Shown here: positions 32,568 to 46,115 of the stretch, piece after piece
Layout: each line of letters starts with the position of its first letter
Numbering within the stretch: the stretch's first letter is position 1
Assembly: GCA_023333565.1 (NCBI GenBank)
Contig: JAJKFH010002480.1
Span: 868,001-932,000, forward strand
Reading direction: 5' to 3'
Source: Puffinus mauretanicus
Taxonomy: Eukaryota > Chordata > Aves > Procellariiformes > Procellariidae
DNA length: 64,000 nt
Translations under genes and position numbers: made by a program
Notes under the pieces: model-generated
Seen by the model: the letters and a program-made list of their open reading frames with translations, nothing else
The model's database searches: none
What the model was told of the DNA's origin: nothing

Positions 32568-34310
32568 TGGTGCCCGCAGTATCCCCTATTTAATTTCCCA
32601 CTGAACCGGTATTTGATCGCACGGCGCAGTGCAGTCGTAGCGGCCTTACTCCGCTGGCCTTGCGCTTTTCAGAGCGAGGATCCAACCGAAAAGGTTGAAA
32701 CGAGACGGCAGAGTTAATTGGACGTGAATCTCCTTCGCTATGGGAGGCAGCACCTGAGTTCGCTGTACATCAGCGTCCTCCGCTCAGATTCCTGACGTCC
32801 ATGGTCGTTGGAAGTGCCTTAAGGTCTCGGTGCTGGATGAGGAGGCCAGCGGCGCTGGAGCCGAGCGGCAGCGTGGGCTCGTGTCTGGGTGAGAGACGAA
32901 CCGGGGACTGGCCAGGCTTCCCTGTCCCCGGCGGCGCGGCTGGCTCTTCTGCTGCTGTCAGCAGGGCTCTTCCGTTTCCTTTTTTAATGAAGGAGATAAT
33001 TATCACCTTTGTAAAGAGCTGCAAGGTCTGTGGATAATAACTGTAGGTAACACTACAGCATTATTGCATTGCTTCAAAATACCCTGTCGAAAAGAGTCTT
33101 CTGTTCCCATGTAAAGTCAACGCAGTAGCCGAGTTGTAGGCTGGGAAGAAGTCTGCTATTTAAAGATATGCTGCTTACCAGATATGTTTACCTGCGTTCA
33201 CGCTAAAAGGTTTACTTGTGGCTGAGGTGCTTCCTCCATGTGCTGGAGAGGCTCCCGGGGGGCCCCGGGGATCCCCTCGCTGCAGCCTGGGGAGCGGGGC
33301 CGGGTCGTGTTGCTGCCGCTGCCAGGGCAAGGAGAGCTGCTCGCTCCTCAGCGCCTTTTTTTTTTGTTGTTGGGGGTTTTTTTTTGGTTAAATAACTTCT
33401 ATAATGTATGAAAATACCTTTGGTAAACAGAAAATGGAATCTCTTCATTGAATTCCCTGTCCAACCCACACGGTAGAAAAGCAAGTTACTCAGTTTTGGT
33501 TTTGTTTCACACCTTTGTCAATTTTTGGTGTGCTAAGCTAAACAAGCACTAGTTACTTTGTTACGTTTTCTGCAGTATCACAAACTTTAGACCTTATGCA
33601 AAAACAATTTAGGAAAGTGCTATGCCAGATTTGTCTAGACCTTGTAAGGTCAGTTAATAGTTTACCAAAGAAAAAAAACAGATTTTTGATTAGGACATTC
33701 AAAAGTAATTTTTAATATTTCAATAATTCAGTGTGGATGTAATGTCCTTGCTCTTTACTAAAATAGCAGTGCACCTAAAAATTGACCTTAATATTAAAAT
33801 ACTTGATTTCTTATAAATGTATGCAATATTAGTATAAACTGAACAGCTATTCTTGCATTGTCTCTTGGACGTAAGACAGATATTTAGTCACTGAATTTTT
33901 CTTTACAAATTATGAATGCATCTTTCACTCATAGTGCCCTCAAAAATTAGTGTGTCTTAGAAAAAATGCTTTATATTAGCTGACATCAGGCAGGTGTGTG
34001 TTAGTACTGCAGAGGGCTGCAGCCTGATAGCAATACTTGCTCATGAGCTGGAGATGGCCGATGTGCTCTGCTATATTTAGAACATAAACAGGCAAAGCAA
34101 ATACTTTCTGAGGGGACCCCGTGAAATGGCAGTACCCTTCAGCTCTGCCCGGCAGACTTTGGCCTCCATCCCAGGTGTCCTCCGCGGATGTCGTGCAGGG
34201 ACGGAGCGCGCGGAGCTCACAGCCAGCCGCAAGCAAGCCCGACTCAGCTGGTCTGCTCTTAGGTAAAAATAGATTTCAGAAGTGGAACTTTCAGATAGGG
34301 TGAAATACTT

Positions 34311-34320
34311 CCCCCCCCCC
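34311..34320 (+). repeat. Poly(C) tract of 10
   Basis: A homopolymer run flanked by AT-rich DNA; nothing else is attached to it. Confidence 0.9.
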
Positions 34321-35959
34321 GAAATAAAAGCAAAAACCGTGTACGTAGGTCTAGGGCAAAAACAGAGGGGCATCGACTCCCGCGAATCTCTCCTCCGCGT
34401 TGTGTTGCCACCCGCCGGTGCCGTGTCGGCGTTCGCAGGGGCCGCTTGTGGAACTGTGGCACTGCGGCGCTGGTCTCTGGACACGCATCGTTTGTTGGGA
34501 AACGTGTCCTGTGCGTGCGCCTTGCGGGTTCTTTCTTAATTCTGCATCGGTAACAAACAGCACTTGTTACATGTTAATTAGAAGCGTGGGGGAGAGAAAG
34601 GAAGACGCATACATTTCTGTGACCTCGACGAGGCAGTGCAAGGAAGAGGTCAGGGTCACGTCAATCAGAGCAAGATTTTATCATCCCTCTGTTGAATACA
34701 CTGCTTCATAATTAGTCCTAATGAAATCTGCAAGATTGTCCTTAGGGTAGTGCATCAAGATAAATGCGTGTGGGATAATGTAGCCCTTAGATATTAGGAG
34801 GATAATTTTAAACCAAGAATGATTATGTAGTATATTCAAATTGTGCGCTTGAGTGGCTGAGTTGGCTCCAGCCCTGGCTCTGCATTGTTTAAATGCCGTA
34901 GGATTTTTTTCCTAGATTTGGATGCCTAAAAGCCTGTTAAAACTGTCTACAGCAAAAATAAGCTCTTGAGTTCCTAAATCAGGAAACGGGTTTGCAACAG
35001 AAATTAGATTTTTAGCATAATTTTAAAACATTTTTCTTCATTTTTTGCTTGGAAAAATACGCCTAAGTAGGATTCACTTTTAAAATTACATTAGCTTCAT
35101 CAGATGTTCCGATAGATGAGTCATCTGACGTTTCCTGAAAACTGAGATAAAGATGTCTTAACAATGGGGAGATGGATGTCAAATGCGAATCTTGTGGGAG
35201 GCTGCAGATGCGCTGAGGACACCCCGTCAGCCCGCCTGCAGCTTGTCTGTGCGCGCCACATCCTTTGGCTGCCACAGCGTCTTTCCTAGCCATATATTTT
35301 TTTAAAGTATAGAAACAATGAGGAAGAAAGTGGGGAAAGGGTGATGTGGACTCAGGCTGTCTTTTCTGTAGTGCTGCCTGGCTGTGGCCAGCGCTGCTGT
35401 TGGTTGGCGCTTCCCCGCTGCGGTCAGTGGGCTTTCTACGGGGTGCAAACTGTTCTGATCCAAAACATGCCAGTTCTAGCTGATCAGAACTTCACGTGAT
35501 TTCAGCGGACTCGGTAAACAGTGCAGGATTTGGGCTGAATCACGGTTTATCTCTTTGGAGTTAATGTTCACTATGGGCACTGCAACTTTCAAATAATTTT
35601 TTGCTCTTTTAAGTTATGCTCCTGCTAAGGCAGCTACTTCATGCTCAAGTTGGATGTCCCGATAAAGTGTAAAAGCTTTTTCCTACTCTTCCTTCAACAG
35701 CTGAAAAGTCTTGACGTTTCACATTTCTCTGGTTTTTTGAAATTCTAAGAAAAAGCTAGAGACTAGAAGTTCAAGTCTTTTCATCGGTGATGTCAGAGTT
35801 TGAACCTCTGCTACCTTGGGTCTAAGATCCACCGATACATAGTATGTTAGTATTTTATCTTCTGTTGTAGAAGTACTTATTTTTTAAAAATGAAACTCCG
35901 GAACTCTGTAAAAGTGACATGCCGCTTTTTACCGAGGAGCCTTAAAAATATATAAATGC

Positions 35960-35980
35960 ATTATTATTATTATTATTATT
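35960..35980 (+). repeat. (ATT)7 microsatellite
   Basis: Seven perfect ATT units in AT-rich intron, likely polymorphic. Confidence 0.9.
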
Positions 35981-38900
35981 GATTAACTTGGTGAGCACCT
36001 TATTTCTTCCACCTCAGAGATGTAATTGTTAATTGTTCAAATCTCTCTACTTCGTCACTGCTTCAAAAAATAATGATTTTTTGACTTGTCATTCCCCTTT
36101 GTGTTATACTTGCCTAAGAGTGGAGAATAAGGACCTTATTTATTTATTTTAATACAAAGAAAATAAAATCTTGGTAAACATGTTTCACTAATAATGTGAG
36201 AATAGCAGATCCTTGGCTCTGTCAGTCCTTTAATTAAGGCAGAAGAAAAAATCCAGAAACATAGTTACAGAACACTTAAGCAGGTGACTCTTTAGTAACT
36301 TTAACTTTGGGGTCTACAGCATCACTCCAGCACGGGGCAATAACAGCATTCAGGGCCCAGTGGAGAGGTTCGGCTTAGGGGCTGGGAGGCAGATGGACAC
36401 ACATCTGATTCCAAGGAAACTCAAAAAGCAGTAACCCTTGGAAAAAAAAGAACATACAAACAGCGTTCAAATTCCTGAGATCTGATTTGCCATTTTTCTC
36501 CTCTTCAGCCTGTGTGTACTCTGCCAGTAGGCTGAGCTCCAGAAGAGGAAGCAAAGGAAAAGTGGCAAATACATTGGGAAAATGGTGCAATTGTTAGGCT
36601 GAGTGGCAAATAGTCCATTAAAAAAACAAACAATCGAAACCATGCGTGTTCCTCTGTGGGAATATAAATGGCATTTTGAAATCTTACTAGCTATTCAGAC
36701 AAAAGAGTTATGGCTCACTACGGTGTTCAGAGTTCATATTACAGTTTCAGCTCTACATCTGCAGGAAGAAATTAAAAAAAAATTAAAACATTGTATTGCA
36801 GCATTTGCACTGTCATTTTTTTAGAGGCTGTACATAATAGAAACCAGCATGGGTTTCTGTTACATACAGTCAGGAACTCTGCTGTGTACAGTCAAAATCA
36901 GTAAAATGCTGAACCAGTTTGCAGGGAAAATTACAGGCATAAAATAAGAAAACCTCATGTCAAGAATATTCAGTCATTTGTACCAAGTCTTCAGATGAAT
37001 GGTCAGAAGCAGCCAGTGAGGCCTTTCTCCTTCCCGGGATGACCCCAAGTCTCTGTTGGTCTGTTTTTCTGAATATAGATGCCTTGTTGCCAAGGTTCAC
37101 TCTAAAATTTCTTGGAAGCAACAAATTACATTCGAGGCCGAATGATCACATCTGGTTTTTGACTTTGGAGAAGTTTAATGTTTCTTAGTTGGGACTGCAC
37201 AGCCTTGTTAGCCCAAGAGCATACCGTTTGGGAAATACTGCCCTGGGTGCTTCCTAGAAGTCTGTGCTCCACTTCGGGAACAGCTCCCGAGTCGGGGCTG
37301 TGTCTAATGTCTGAGAATGGCCAGTCTTCTGGAGAAGTCTCACAGCCAAGGCAGGTCTGCCGCCCTCCTACCGATTTGGTCAGATTGTGAAAACCCTGCT
37401 AAGAGAAAAACCAGCGTTGTTTTGGGGATGATTAGTAATGGACACCTCTTTATTCCTGTCTCTCTTTTCTTGTGCTTCCTTCTGTGCCGCGTTGTTTTTC
37501 CCCATGGGTTGGTGACGGATGCGTGGGGCCAGGCTGGGTGGAGAGCTGAGCGCCTGCTCTCCCCATTTCACAGCAGCGGTTCTGGCCCTGGGAACCAGCT
37601 CCCGGCACCGTCCCTGCACGGACCCGCAGCTGGTCGGGGTCCAGACGTGGGGAGGGCAGCAGTGCCCCGTGCTCAAGCACAGGCTTGGGGTAGAGAAGGC
37701 TTCGGTGAAGAGCAGTTAAAAAGTATTCCTATATATCCTACATCTTTCCCCTGCTCTGTGTTGCTTTCAAAGGGAACAAAAGGCGGAGAAAGCAGAGTCC
37801 GGTGCCAGCCGGAGCACCTTCAAGGGGGGAGCGCTGCCTGCAGCGTCAGGTCAGCTCTCCGGTTCTGAGGACCAGGATGCCAGACAATGCGCAATTTCAG
37901 CGACACTTAATTGCTTGATTTTGTCCACTGATTGCCTGGCTGTGTGTTACAATGCTTGGGGGAAATAAGAGGGTGATCTTTCTGGTCTTTAAAGGATATG
38001 AAGCCACCTCACCGAGTCTCTGTCCTGCCGGCTGTGCTGATTGGCGTGCTTGCTGGCAGCCTGAGTTGCGAGGGACTGGACTTGTACAGGTGAATCTGCC
38101 CGCAAGCAGCACAGTGGCAGCTGGTCCCTGCTCGCCTGACTGTGCGAGCACGCGATGGCTGGGGGATTCGGGCTTTTAGTTTCTTCACCCAGGCCTGCAC
38201 AGCAGCACTTAAATTAGTTCCTGTAGAAAATAACAGAGATGCTTTTATTCTGATCCAGAGTTCTGTCTTTTTCCTTAATTTGCCCAGTGCCATTTGAAGG
38301 GCTACTGCTATTGAAATAAGATTTAAGTAAACACTGAATTGTAATACACTGAAACATGGGATTATGCAAATAAGAAAACCCTTTTGGGGTTCACGTTTGA
38401 ATTTATTGAAATACTTATGACACACCCTCTTTGTTAGGGAATATCTAATTATTTAACTGATACAAAATACTAGTTGAGTAGTACTCCCAAGATTTTTATC
38501 AAATAGAGGAAAATATTAACATCTGATAAAGTGGATTTTTTTAAAGAGGAATAATAAATGCAGCTACTTCATCTGCGGGGTGTAGCAGTACTGGAGTGCT
38601 TCACACTAGCAATGGGAAGCTGTGGGCCGCAGCAGCTTCGTGAGCTCCTCCTGCGTTAGTAGCAGCAACATAGGAGACCTCGAAGGACCGCTGCTTCACG
38701 TGATCCCGCCAGTAGCTGCGCTGGAAACCAGTCGCGTACCCAGGCAATGTTGGTTTGAGCTCCAGGAGCTCCGGCGCGTCCCCGTTGGGAGCTGCCCCCG
38801 CGCCCCCCCCGCAGGGTGAGGGGCTGGCAGGGTTGCGGCAGCGTGGTCCGGCGCGTGCCTCCTGCCCGGCCGGGTCTGTCATCCGTCCGCGGACTCTGCC

Positions 38901-39800
38901 CTCCGTTCCCGGAGCGGCAGCAGTATGGCAGAACTGATGAGCGCCGCCGGGGGCATCGCTCCCCGGGTGTCTGTGAGCCCAGCTCGGAGCCGGCATCTGC
39001 CTCACTACAGAGAAAGGGAGCTGCGTTTCATGGGCACCTCCTGGAGAGGTGGTTTCCCTGCTTTGGAGTGAGTAGAGGCATTCCTGGATGTAGCAGATAT
39101 ATTGATGTGGTAAACAGGTCTGTTTCCTCAGATTGCATTTTTTTTTATATCCCAGTCACCGCATAAACTTCCCGGCTGATAAAAGTGTTAAACTCGGCAG
39201 CCTTTTGCATCCCAATGCACTTCGACTGCCAGCTCTCAACCCTGGAGATCCTGAAAAGTTCTCTCACTTTTCAGAGACGGGGTGCTGGGAATGCAAGTGC
39301 TGCTCCGATGGGAAAATGCTGGTACTTTAGAAGTTTGCTCAAAGGCTGCGGAAGAGCGGTGGTGCTTTAGCAGGAGGGTTTGAAGGGGCCGGCTGGGGTA
39401 GCGGGTTTGGATCAAGCTTGCATCTCGAGAGCACTTCAAGTCCCGTGAAGTTCCTGGAAAGATTCTCTTCGGCTCTAGATTCCTTTGGAGCATTCCTAAC
39501 TTGGCGAAATAGTACAGAGTTAGTAAAAAAGGGAGAGACTACTATTTGAAGAAAGGAGTGGTTTTTTTCAGAAACAAAGCCATGTACTTTTTGTCGGCAT
39601 GATTTCAATGAAGTTGAGTGGGATGGTTTCCAGGCTTAAATATAAACATAAATAATTGTAAGATTGAAATTTAAATTTGAAAAAGAGGAATGGCAAAGAA
39701 TGGAAATAGTCCTTTATGTACACGCACATGTCCATCTTGCTGTGCCGGCTGCACGGGAAGGCTCGTGTCCTTACGTGCCCAAGAGGCCAGGAAGTGGCCG

Positions 39801-39864
39801 ACGTTGAGAGTGGGCTGTGGGGACGTATTTTGGATCTCAACGTAGAGAGGGGGCTGTGGGGATG
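39801..39864 (+). repeat. Two-copy direct repeat, 39-bp period
   Basis: ACGTTGAGAGTGGGCTGTGG at 39801 recurs as ACGTAGAGAGGGGGCTGTGG at 39840. Each copy continues with GGA and the copies differ at two or three positions. A small local tandem duplication. Confidence 0.7.
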
Positions 39865-42850
39865 CAGGAGGTGGGTGGTTCTCAGACCACCTCCGTTGGG
39901 GGAGATGCCTGTGGGACCAGCAGGCCAAATGCTCTCTTGAACCCGAGATGGAAGATGGCAGTTTATGGCTGGGGCAGATCATGGGCAAGAGTCAGTTCAG
40001 GTACAAGGGGGTCTGCAGTGTACCTGGGGAACAGGATCGTTTGTTTGTGGATACGCTGAAAAAAAGACAATCCAGGAGCAGCCATGCCAGCCCAGGGTGG
40101 CTGCAGGTGTAGTAGGTAGCCACCACTTTGCAGGAGTAAAGGTCATTGCTTTCTGCTCTTAAGTCTTTCCTGTTCCCTGGTGATGGATTGAGTTGCTGTC
40201 CAACGGATGTACCCACCTGCTGAACTTCAGGGACATCGGAAGCCCTATGGCATTTTATCCCCTAGCAATATCAATGCTGCTTCAATTTCCAGCTTTTCCA
40301 GTGCCTTCCCTTTCCCTGTCCTTTCTCTAGACGTACGTCCTTTTAAAAACACCCTCAGTCTTGAAAGCACAAATACAAGCTGGTCATAAACGTTACTAGG
40401 TAAGATTGCAAGAAGACACAAGAGTGAATTTTAACAGATTTGACTAGTGCGTGCTTTATACGTGCTGGCGAGAAATCCAAGGAATAACCATGTGTAAAAG
40501 TGCGCAAGTGAGCAAGCAGAGTTCCATGATGAATTTATAACAGTGGTTACACTCTACGAGCATAGACTGATAATCCATTGCAGAAGTGAATTTCTTTATC
40601 CTGATGGGATTCAGTCCAAAATCCTGTGCGATTTTGGTGCTAGTCTTTTATACTGGGCGAGGGAGAGGTTGCACATTTATTTTGAGAGAAGTCTTTCCAA
40701 CGTTGACTGGCCCATGGAGAGTTTTTTGACTTCACAGGAGCCTGGCAGATTTTTAGCTCTATGTCGTAGCTAGCGTAGCAGTGTCAAGAACAGTGCACAT
40801 TTTTTCTTTGTTCGTTAACGTAGTATGCACGTTTAACTGAAGTCTTTTGAAGACAACAGACAGAAGAAAATAGTCTGCTGTGAAATGTTTTCTGGGACCT
40901 TGAGACTCACTATGAACTGTCATTGGTGAAGCAAATACTTGGACAAAAAAAAATTGTACACTTGGTCCTGCTCTTCGAGCAGAATTCAGCTGTCAGCGTG
41001 CAGCAGCTCTGAGTTCAGAGCGCATTGTACAGCTGGAGACAGGGCGAGCTGAAGCTGGACAGGCTGCGCGGCTCTTCTGTCATGTCCCATTTTCTACGGT
41101 GGAATCGGGGTTTAGAGACAGCTTTTGATGGGGAAATTGTGTCTGTAATTCAGCTTTCTGGTGGTAGGGCGCGTTCAAAAGATCATTTGCATTAACGTAT
41201 CCTTTACCAGTACCCTGGTAAAATCTTCCCTGCAGTGAACTGAGTTAAGAGACAACTCAAATTTATGCAGTGATTGCAACCAAACAGAAATAGAGGCAAG
41301 TTAGGAAAAACCCTGACTGGGCAAACTGAATGATGAAGGATTTCACACTCAAGCTAGATGCTCCTCGAAGGAAACAGAGAGTCAGTTTTTTGTATTTATT
41401 ATGTTGTTATTTATTCCTGTTGTTTATTGAACACTGAGGCTGCACCTGGTGTTTTATGGAGCAGAGTAAGATGTTTCCCTTGCACAAGGCATGCAGGTAA
41501 TGGATGGATGGACACCCATGGATATACATGGCAGCTTTATTCCAAAGTAAAGTACCTTAAAATGAAAAGTTCTTTTTGATAGTGGAGTGCAAGGAATTGT
41601 TTCATAGAAAAAAAAATAATTTGTGATTTAAATACTTCCAGTTGATGCTGGGGGGCTTGTAGTGGGGTTTGTCGGTCAGGGGAATTTCTGACTTGGCCAA
41701 GGGCCAAGCGTTTGTTGCACAGAAGTGAATGTGCGTGGAGCTGCAAACTGGCAAAATATACCTGTAGAAAAGGGGAAGCACACTGTAACCGGAACTAAGT
41801 ATTTTAAGCTTTTTCTGTGGCTGGACTGAACTGGAGGAGAAAAGGGATTTTTAGAGCAGTAGTACCACGCAGCTTCAGTTAAAACTGGCTTTTTTGGAAA
41901 TGATTATAAACTCTTGAGAGCACTAGTTAAAAGTGTCACCAGACTGTAAAGTCAACTCAGCTTTTCATTGCATTGAAAGTAAAACTATCTGCACTTTCCT
42001 ACTGGTACTAGCAAAGTAGTATCAATATAGGATTGGACAATAGTTTAAAATACTGCTGGAAAAAGTGTTTAGAAGTATTTAAACGTTTTTTCCCCCCAGT
42101 AACTTACTTGTAACAACTTATTTGCAAGTTGTATTTTGTTTTCAGAAAACATTCTTAGCGTTGATTTCATTAACGTGCAAACAGAGTAGTGAACACACAG
42201 CTGCAATTTCTGCACTCTCCCCTGTGAAAGCACACAATATATGGAGCAGTATTTGTGCTGAGGGGGGATAAACTTGCAAGGAAGCTTATTGAACTCTTTA
42301 GGAAGGATAACCCTAAAGGCATGTAAAAATGTGATAATGTTGGTGAGAAATCTGCGTTTCTGCATGCAATTGTTAAATAAGCCTACTGGCAACGAATCAA
42401 CTAAAATATCTGTTAAATACAAGGAAATGGATGCGATAAGCAAGGACCATTTTCAAAACGCAGAAGCAGGTATTACTCGAGGACTGAAACGAAGCGGGAG
42501 GGGAAGAGCAAGATAGAGGCGCAGCTGGTGCGGCCCGGCAGCCCCCGCGGGCAGTGGGATCTGTCAGCTGGCGTGGAGTGAAATCAACCCGCCGTCTTAC
42601 GGCCTCTGGACTTGGGCTTGGCCCCGATGCGGCCACCAGCTCGACCCGTGCTTCCAGAGGCGGCCAGGGATTGCCTTGCTCTCAGGAGCAGTTGTGGCAG
42701 ACCTCAGTCAGCCCAGGTAAACGGATCTTAAAAATACTTAAATGGCAACCCAGTGAGATGCAGCGCGCTAAACTGGCCATTTGCTAACACAGTGAGAGGA
42801 CCCAATCTGAAGCATCATGAGTAAAACTGAAGGGAGAAACACGTGTAATC

Positions 42851-42872
42851 TTTTTTTCTTTTTTTTTTTTTT
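42851..42872 (+). repeat. Poly(T) tract (T7-C-T14)
   Basis: An interrupted T run followed by AAATTAGCAG. It resembles a pyrimidine tract plus AG, but no exon is recognised after it. Confidence 0.85.
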
Positions 42873-44700
42873 AAATTAGCAGTTTTCCTAGTGACTAGAA
42901 TGGGTGCTATCACATAAATTGGAAAATAAGACCAGCCATATAAATAGCCCACATAATTTTTCAGGAATATCTAGATACATACGTGAGGGAGAAGGGCACA
43001 GTGATTATATATAAACCAAAATTTAAATGCCTGCACAGCGTGATGTAGCTGACTTTTGTTTGTGGTACAGCTACTTGTATCATTAAAATCAATGAATTGG
43101 CGAATTAAGAATGCCGTTGTGAGAAGGCAGAAATACCAGCTTTTTGGCAGCTGTATTCAGTTTATTAGATCACGGATTACTGTGTTTAAAGCTTTCCTGG
43201 AACGTTACTTTCCTAAAGCCTGGAAATTGACTGAAATAAGCTTAAATTCTACACGGAGTCAAAGTCTGGTTTATATACTCCGCCTTCTTCAGAGGTCTTA
43301 CAGTGATTCATGTTACCTTGCAATCCTTTAGCTGCCCTCTGCAGTTCCATTTCAGCGGAGCAGGACCTTGCAGCCCTCCGCTCAGAGGGGAGCGTAGAGT
43401 TCAGCCTGTTGGAGATGCTCGTGGCAGCTGTGACTGGGAGAGATCCGTCGGTGAGTTGTCAGAGCTGACAGTGGCCTTTCCCTGTAATTGGTACCACTAA
43501 AAGGCATTAATTAAAGTAGCTGTAAATGATAAAGGTTTTTTATGTGCCTGCATCCTTTGAATAGAGATGAGCGTTGTATGCAGTGTTGCTCATTTTACTT
43601 TTAAAAAAAAGTTTTGAATCATGCAGATAATTAATTCAAATGCTGATTTAAAAAATGCAGAAAAAACTGACTTGGGAATTACTTCTCATTTGTTTTTAAA
43701 AACTCCTTGAAGTGCTGGGGGTTTTTTCTTTGGTTTATTTTTTAATTATCCAGTGCAGGTATAAGTTGATAATGGCTTCTTTATGTTGAAGTAAACAGCT
43801 CTTCCTAAGGAGGTGTGCCAGTTGTACTGGTTAAGGTCCAGAATACTAGAATTTCTGGCTGCTGTTTTATATCACATCTCCTATTTGAACTATGGATGGC
43901 TTGATTTTATACTTAGAAAAAAAAAAAAAGGGAGAAACAGAAAGAAACTTTATTGAGTATAAACTCAAATATCTCATACCAAAATGATCTGGAACAGACA
44001 TACCATGAAGTAGTTAATCATAATAATATTCATTTAACTATCATCATGTTACTTAGGACCTGGTCAGAAGTGTTGATGGCAGGGTGGTTCATTTGCCCTC
44101 ATCACACAGGTTCGTTAGGGTAATGGGTCATGGGATTTGGTGCTGAGCGAGCGGCTGTGTACCTGCTGGAGTGCTCTGGAGTCTGTGTTGGCTTAACTCT
44201 CTGGGGTAACTCGCCAGTAAGTGTTTTTCAAGTACATAAATATTGACAGGATGGGAGCCATGAATATTTAGATGAACAAATGTGTTACAAGTAGTTTCTT
44301 TAAAAATATGTACAACTGCGTATAGAAGGAAGAATATAATTTTAGTTGCTGTACACAAGATTTTGAACGCAGCTACTACTGCACTTACTCCTTCTTTTTG
44401 AAGGAAGGAGTTTTTTTAATCTCATTCTCTTTGTTATGTAAGAAATTCAACCAATTTTCTTAGGTCTATTTTTATTTGCTTTAGTACATTAAAGACACAT
44501 TTTTGCAGGAAGTTCCGTAAGGAGGGGGTTGGTTGGTTTGTTTTAATTCAAGGCTGGAAGAAGAAAGACATTTGGGTGCTAAGATTTTTATGTAAATGGC
44601 CTTATCATGGCCAGCTAAGGAACTGGTACATTGGTACATTGTTAATGCCATTTAGCCTCATTTTTTACGATACATTTGTCTGTAAGTGAAAGCAGATAGC

Positions 44701-45600
44701 GTATTCATGTATTGGGTTTTGGAGCAGAGCTGGGGGACGGGAGGAGGAGCCGCTGCGGGGCTGAATGGGTCAGCAGAGCGGGCTGCAGGCTGGTGCCTCG
44801 CCCCTTCTTTGCACGTGTATTTCCACTTCATGTCTTGGAGGAAGAAACGCCGCTGAGACGGAAAGCTGCAGCTATCCAAAGGGCGGCTCTGGCCAGTAGC
44901 GACGGGTGGGTTCGATGTTCTCCACCGGGCAGGGTGCTGGTCGGTGCCAGGCAACCCCTCGTAACCGTGGGATGGGTCCTCCTGCCCCCAAAGGCGCCTT
45001 CGCCTCTGGGCTTTGTCTTGGTGGGGTCAAGAGCGTGGGGATCGCTGACCCCGCTCCACGGCCCGCGTGGGGTAGCCTTCGCCCTGGGGTGGGAGCGGGG
45101 CCGGGGCCGGGCCCAGACCTCTGAGCGCGGCCCCCGCCGTGGCTGGGCTCCCGCAGAAACCTGGGTGGCTGCCGCGGCTGCCGCGACGGTTGGCCCTGGG
45201 CGCGGGAGCCCGGCTGCAGCTGCGAGCAGGAACCGCAGGAGGCACGGCCGCCTCTGCCACGCCTGCTCCTCACCGAAACCGCAGGCAGGCCGGGGGAGCG
45301 TCGCCACTGCGCCGCCCCACGCGGGGCTCGGCGCTGGCGTACCCCTGCACCGAGGTCGGTCATGGCGCTGTTGGCTTCCCAGCTGTGCCCCCCTCTGACG
45401 AGCACGGCACCGGGGGTCTGCCTGGGGGCCGTGCTCCGCAGGGAAGGTGGCCCCCGCGCTGCCGGGCTCCTCTTGGCCACTGCACCGTGGTTGAGGCCCC
45501 GAGCAGAGAACGGACCGTGGCAGCCAGGCTCAGCCGCCCCTCCGCCTCGGGGCTGAGCCCGGTCCGGGGAAGGCGCCCGTAGGTGAGAGGGCGCAGGCCG
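44701..45600. promoter_or_regulatory. Intronic CpG-island-like region
   Basis: The densest part is 44870-45590: high GC and about five CpGs per 60 bp, giving by hand an observed/expected ratio near 0.7, above the usual island threshold. It is flanked by AT-rich DNA on the left and purine-rich DNA on the right. Overlapping open frames of 228 to 249 codons on both strands are arginine-, proline- and alanine-rich and are shadows of composition. It could be an orphan CpG island, an alternative MBNL1 promoter or an enhancer. Confidence 0.4.
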
Positions 45601-46101
45601 TCGGTGAGAGGGCATGTTCAACGTGCACGGAAATGGAGACCATCAGAGGGAAGTGAAAAAAGAAAGTAGTCAAAGGGGAAGAGGAGGTGACGACCACGCG
45701 CGTTCTTCAGCTTACAGGAATAAAATGTGTAAGGAGGTGATTAAATCTCTAACTAGAAAAGACGACAAAGCAGAAGAAAGAAAGAAATTAAAAGGAGAGA
45801 CACAAGACAGAAAAAAGGCATGAGGTTGAAGGAGGTCAGGTGCTGTTACACCACCTGGAAGACACCACAGGAGAAAGGAAGAAAGAGTAAAACACAAGAG
45901 ATGTCGAGAACTAAACTGTCCAGGGCAATGCATCGGTTGGATGTAGCATACAGAAAGGCTTTTAAATTCCTTGAGAAAATGATTTCGTTCTCAGTTTCTG
46001 CCAGCTCTTTGCAAGACAGTTTTTTGTACCTGGTTGCAAGCATTGTTACTGGTGTGATTTTAAATATATCTGAAGAAAAAACAAGTACTTGTTGATGGAT
46101 A

Positions 46102-46115
46102 TTTTTTTTTTTTTT
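46102..46115 (+). repeat. Poly(T) tract of 14
   Basis: A homopolymer run in AT-rich intron, followed by ATTTTAATATGG. Confidence 0.85.

Larger units (their letters stand above)
31171..44700 (+). other. MBNL1: MBNL1 intron, proximal part
   Basis: No exon is recognised. In particular I find no sequence encoding the continuation of finger 2 (GRCSRENCKYLHPPPH). The region is mostly AT-rich and low in CpG, for example 33560-33960 and 35860-36240. A GC- and CpG-rich patch occurs at 32215-32460. Smaller GC-rich spots lie at 32840-32950, 33240-33350 and 42520-42700. A two-copy local repeat lies at 39801-39864. Open frames here have no resemblance to known proteins. Confidence 0.6.

Noticed and set aside
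44712..45621. Open frames of 228 (plus) and 249 (minus) codons
   Set aside because: They overlap on opposite strands in a GC-rich patch, start without good ATG context and contain no recognisable domain or splice-bounded exon.
45614..45823. Lysine-rich 69-codon frame resembling a nucleolar-type tail
   Set aside because: It lies in a purine-rich stretch (45630-45930) that yields Lys/Glu/Arg codons by composition; no homologue recognised.
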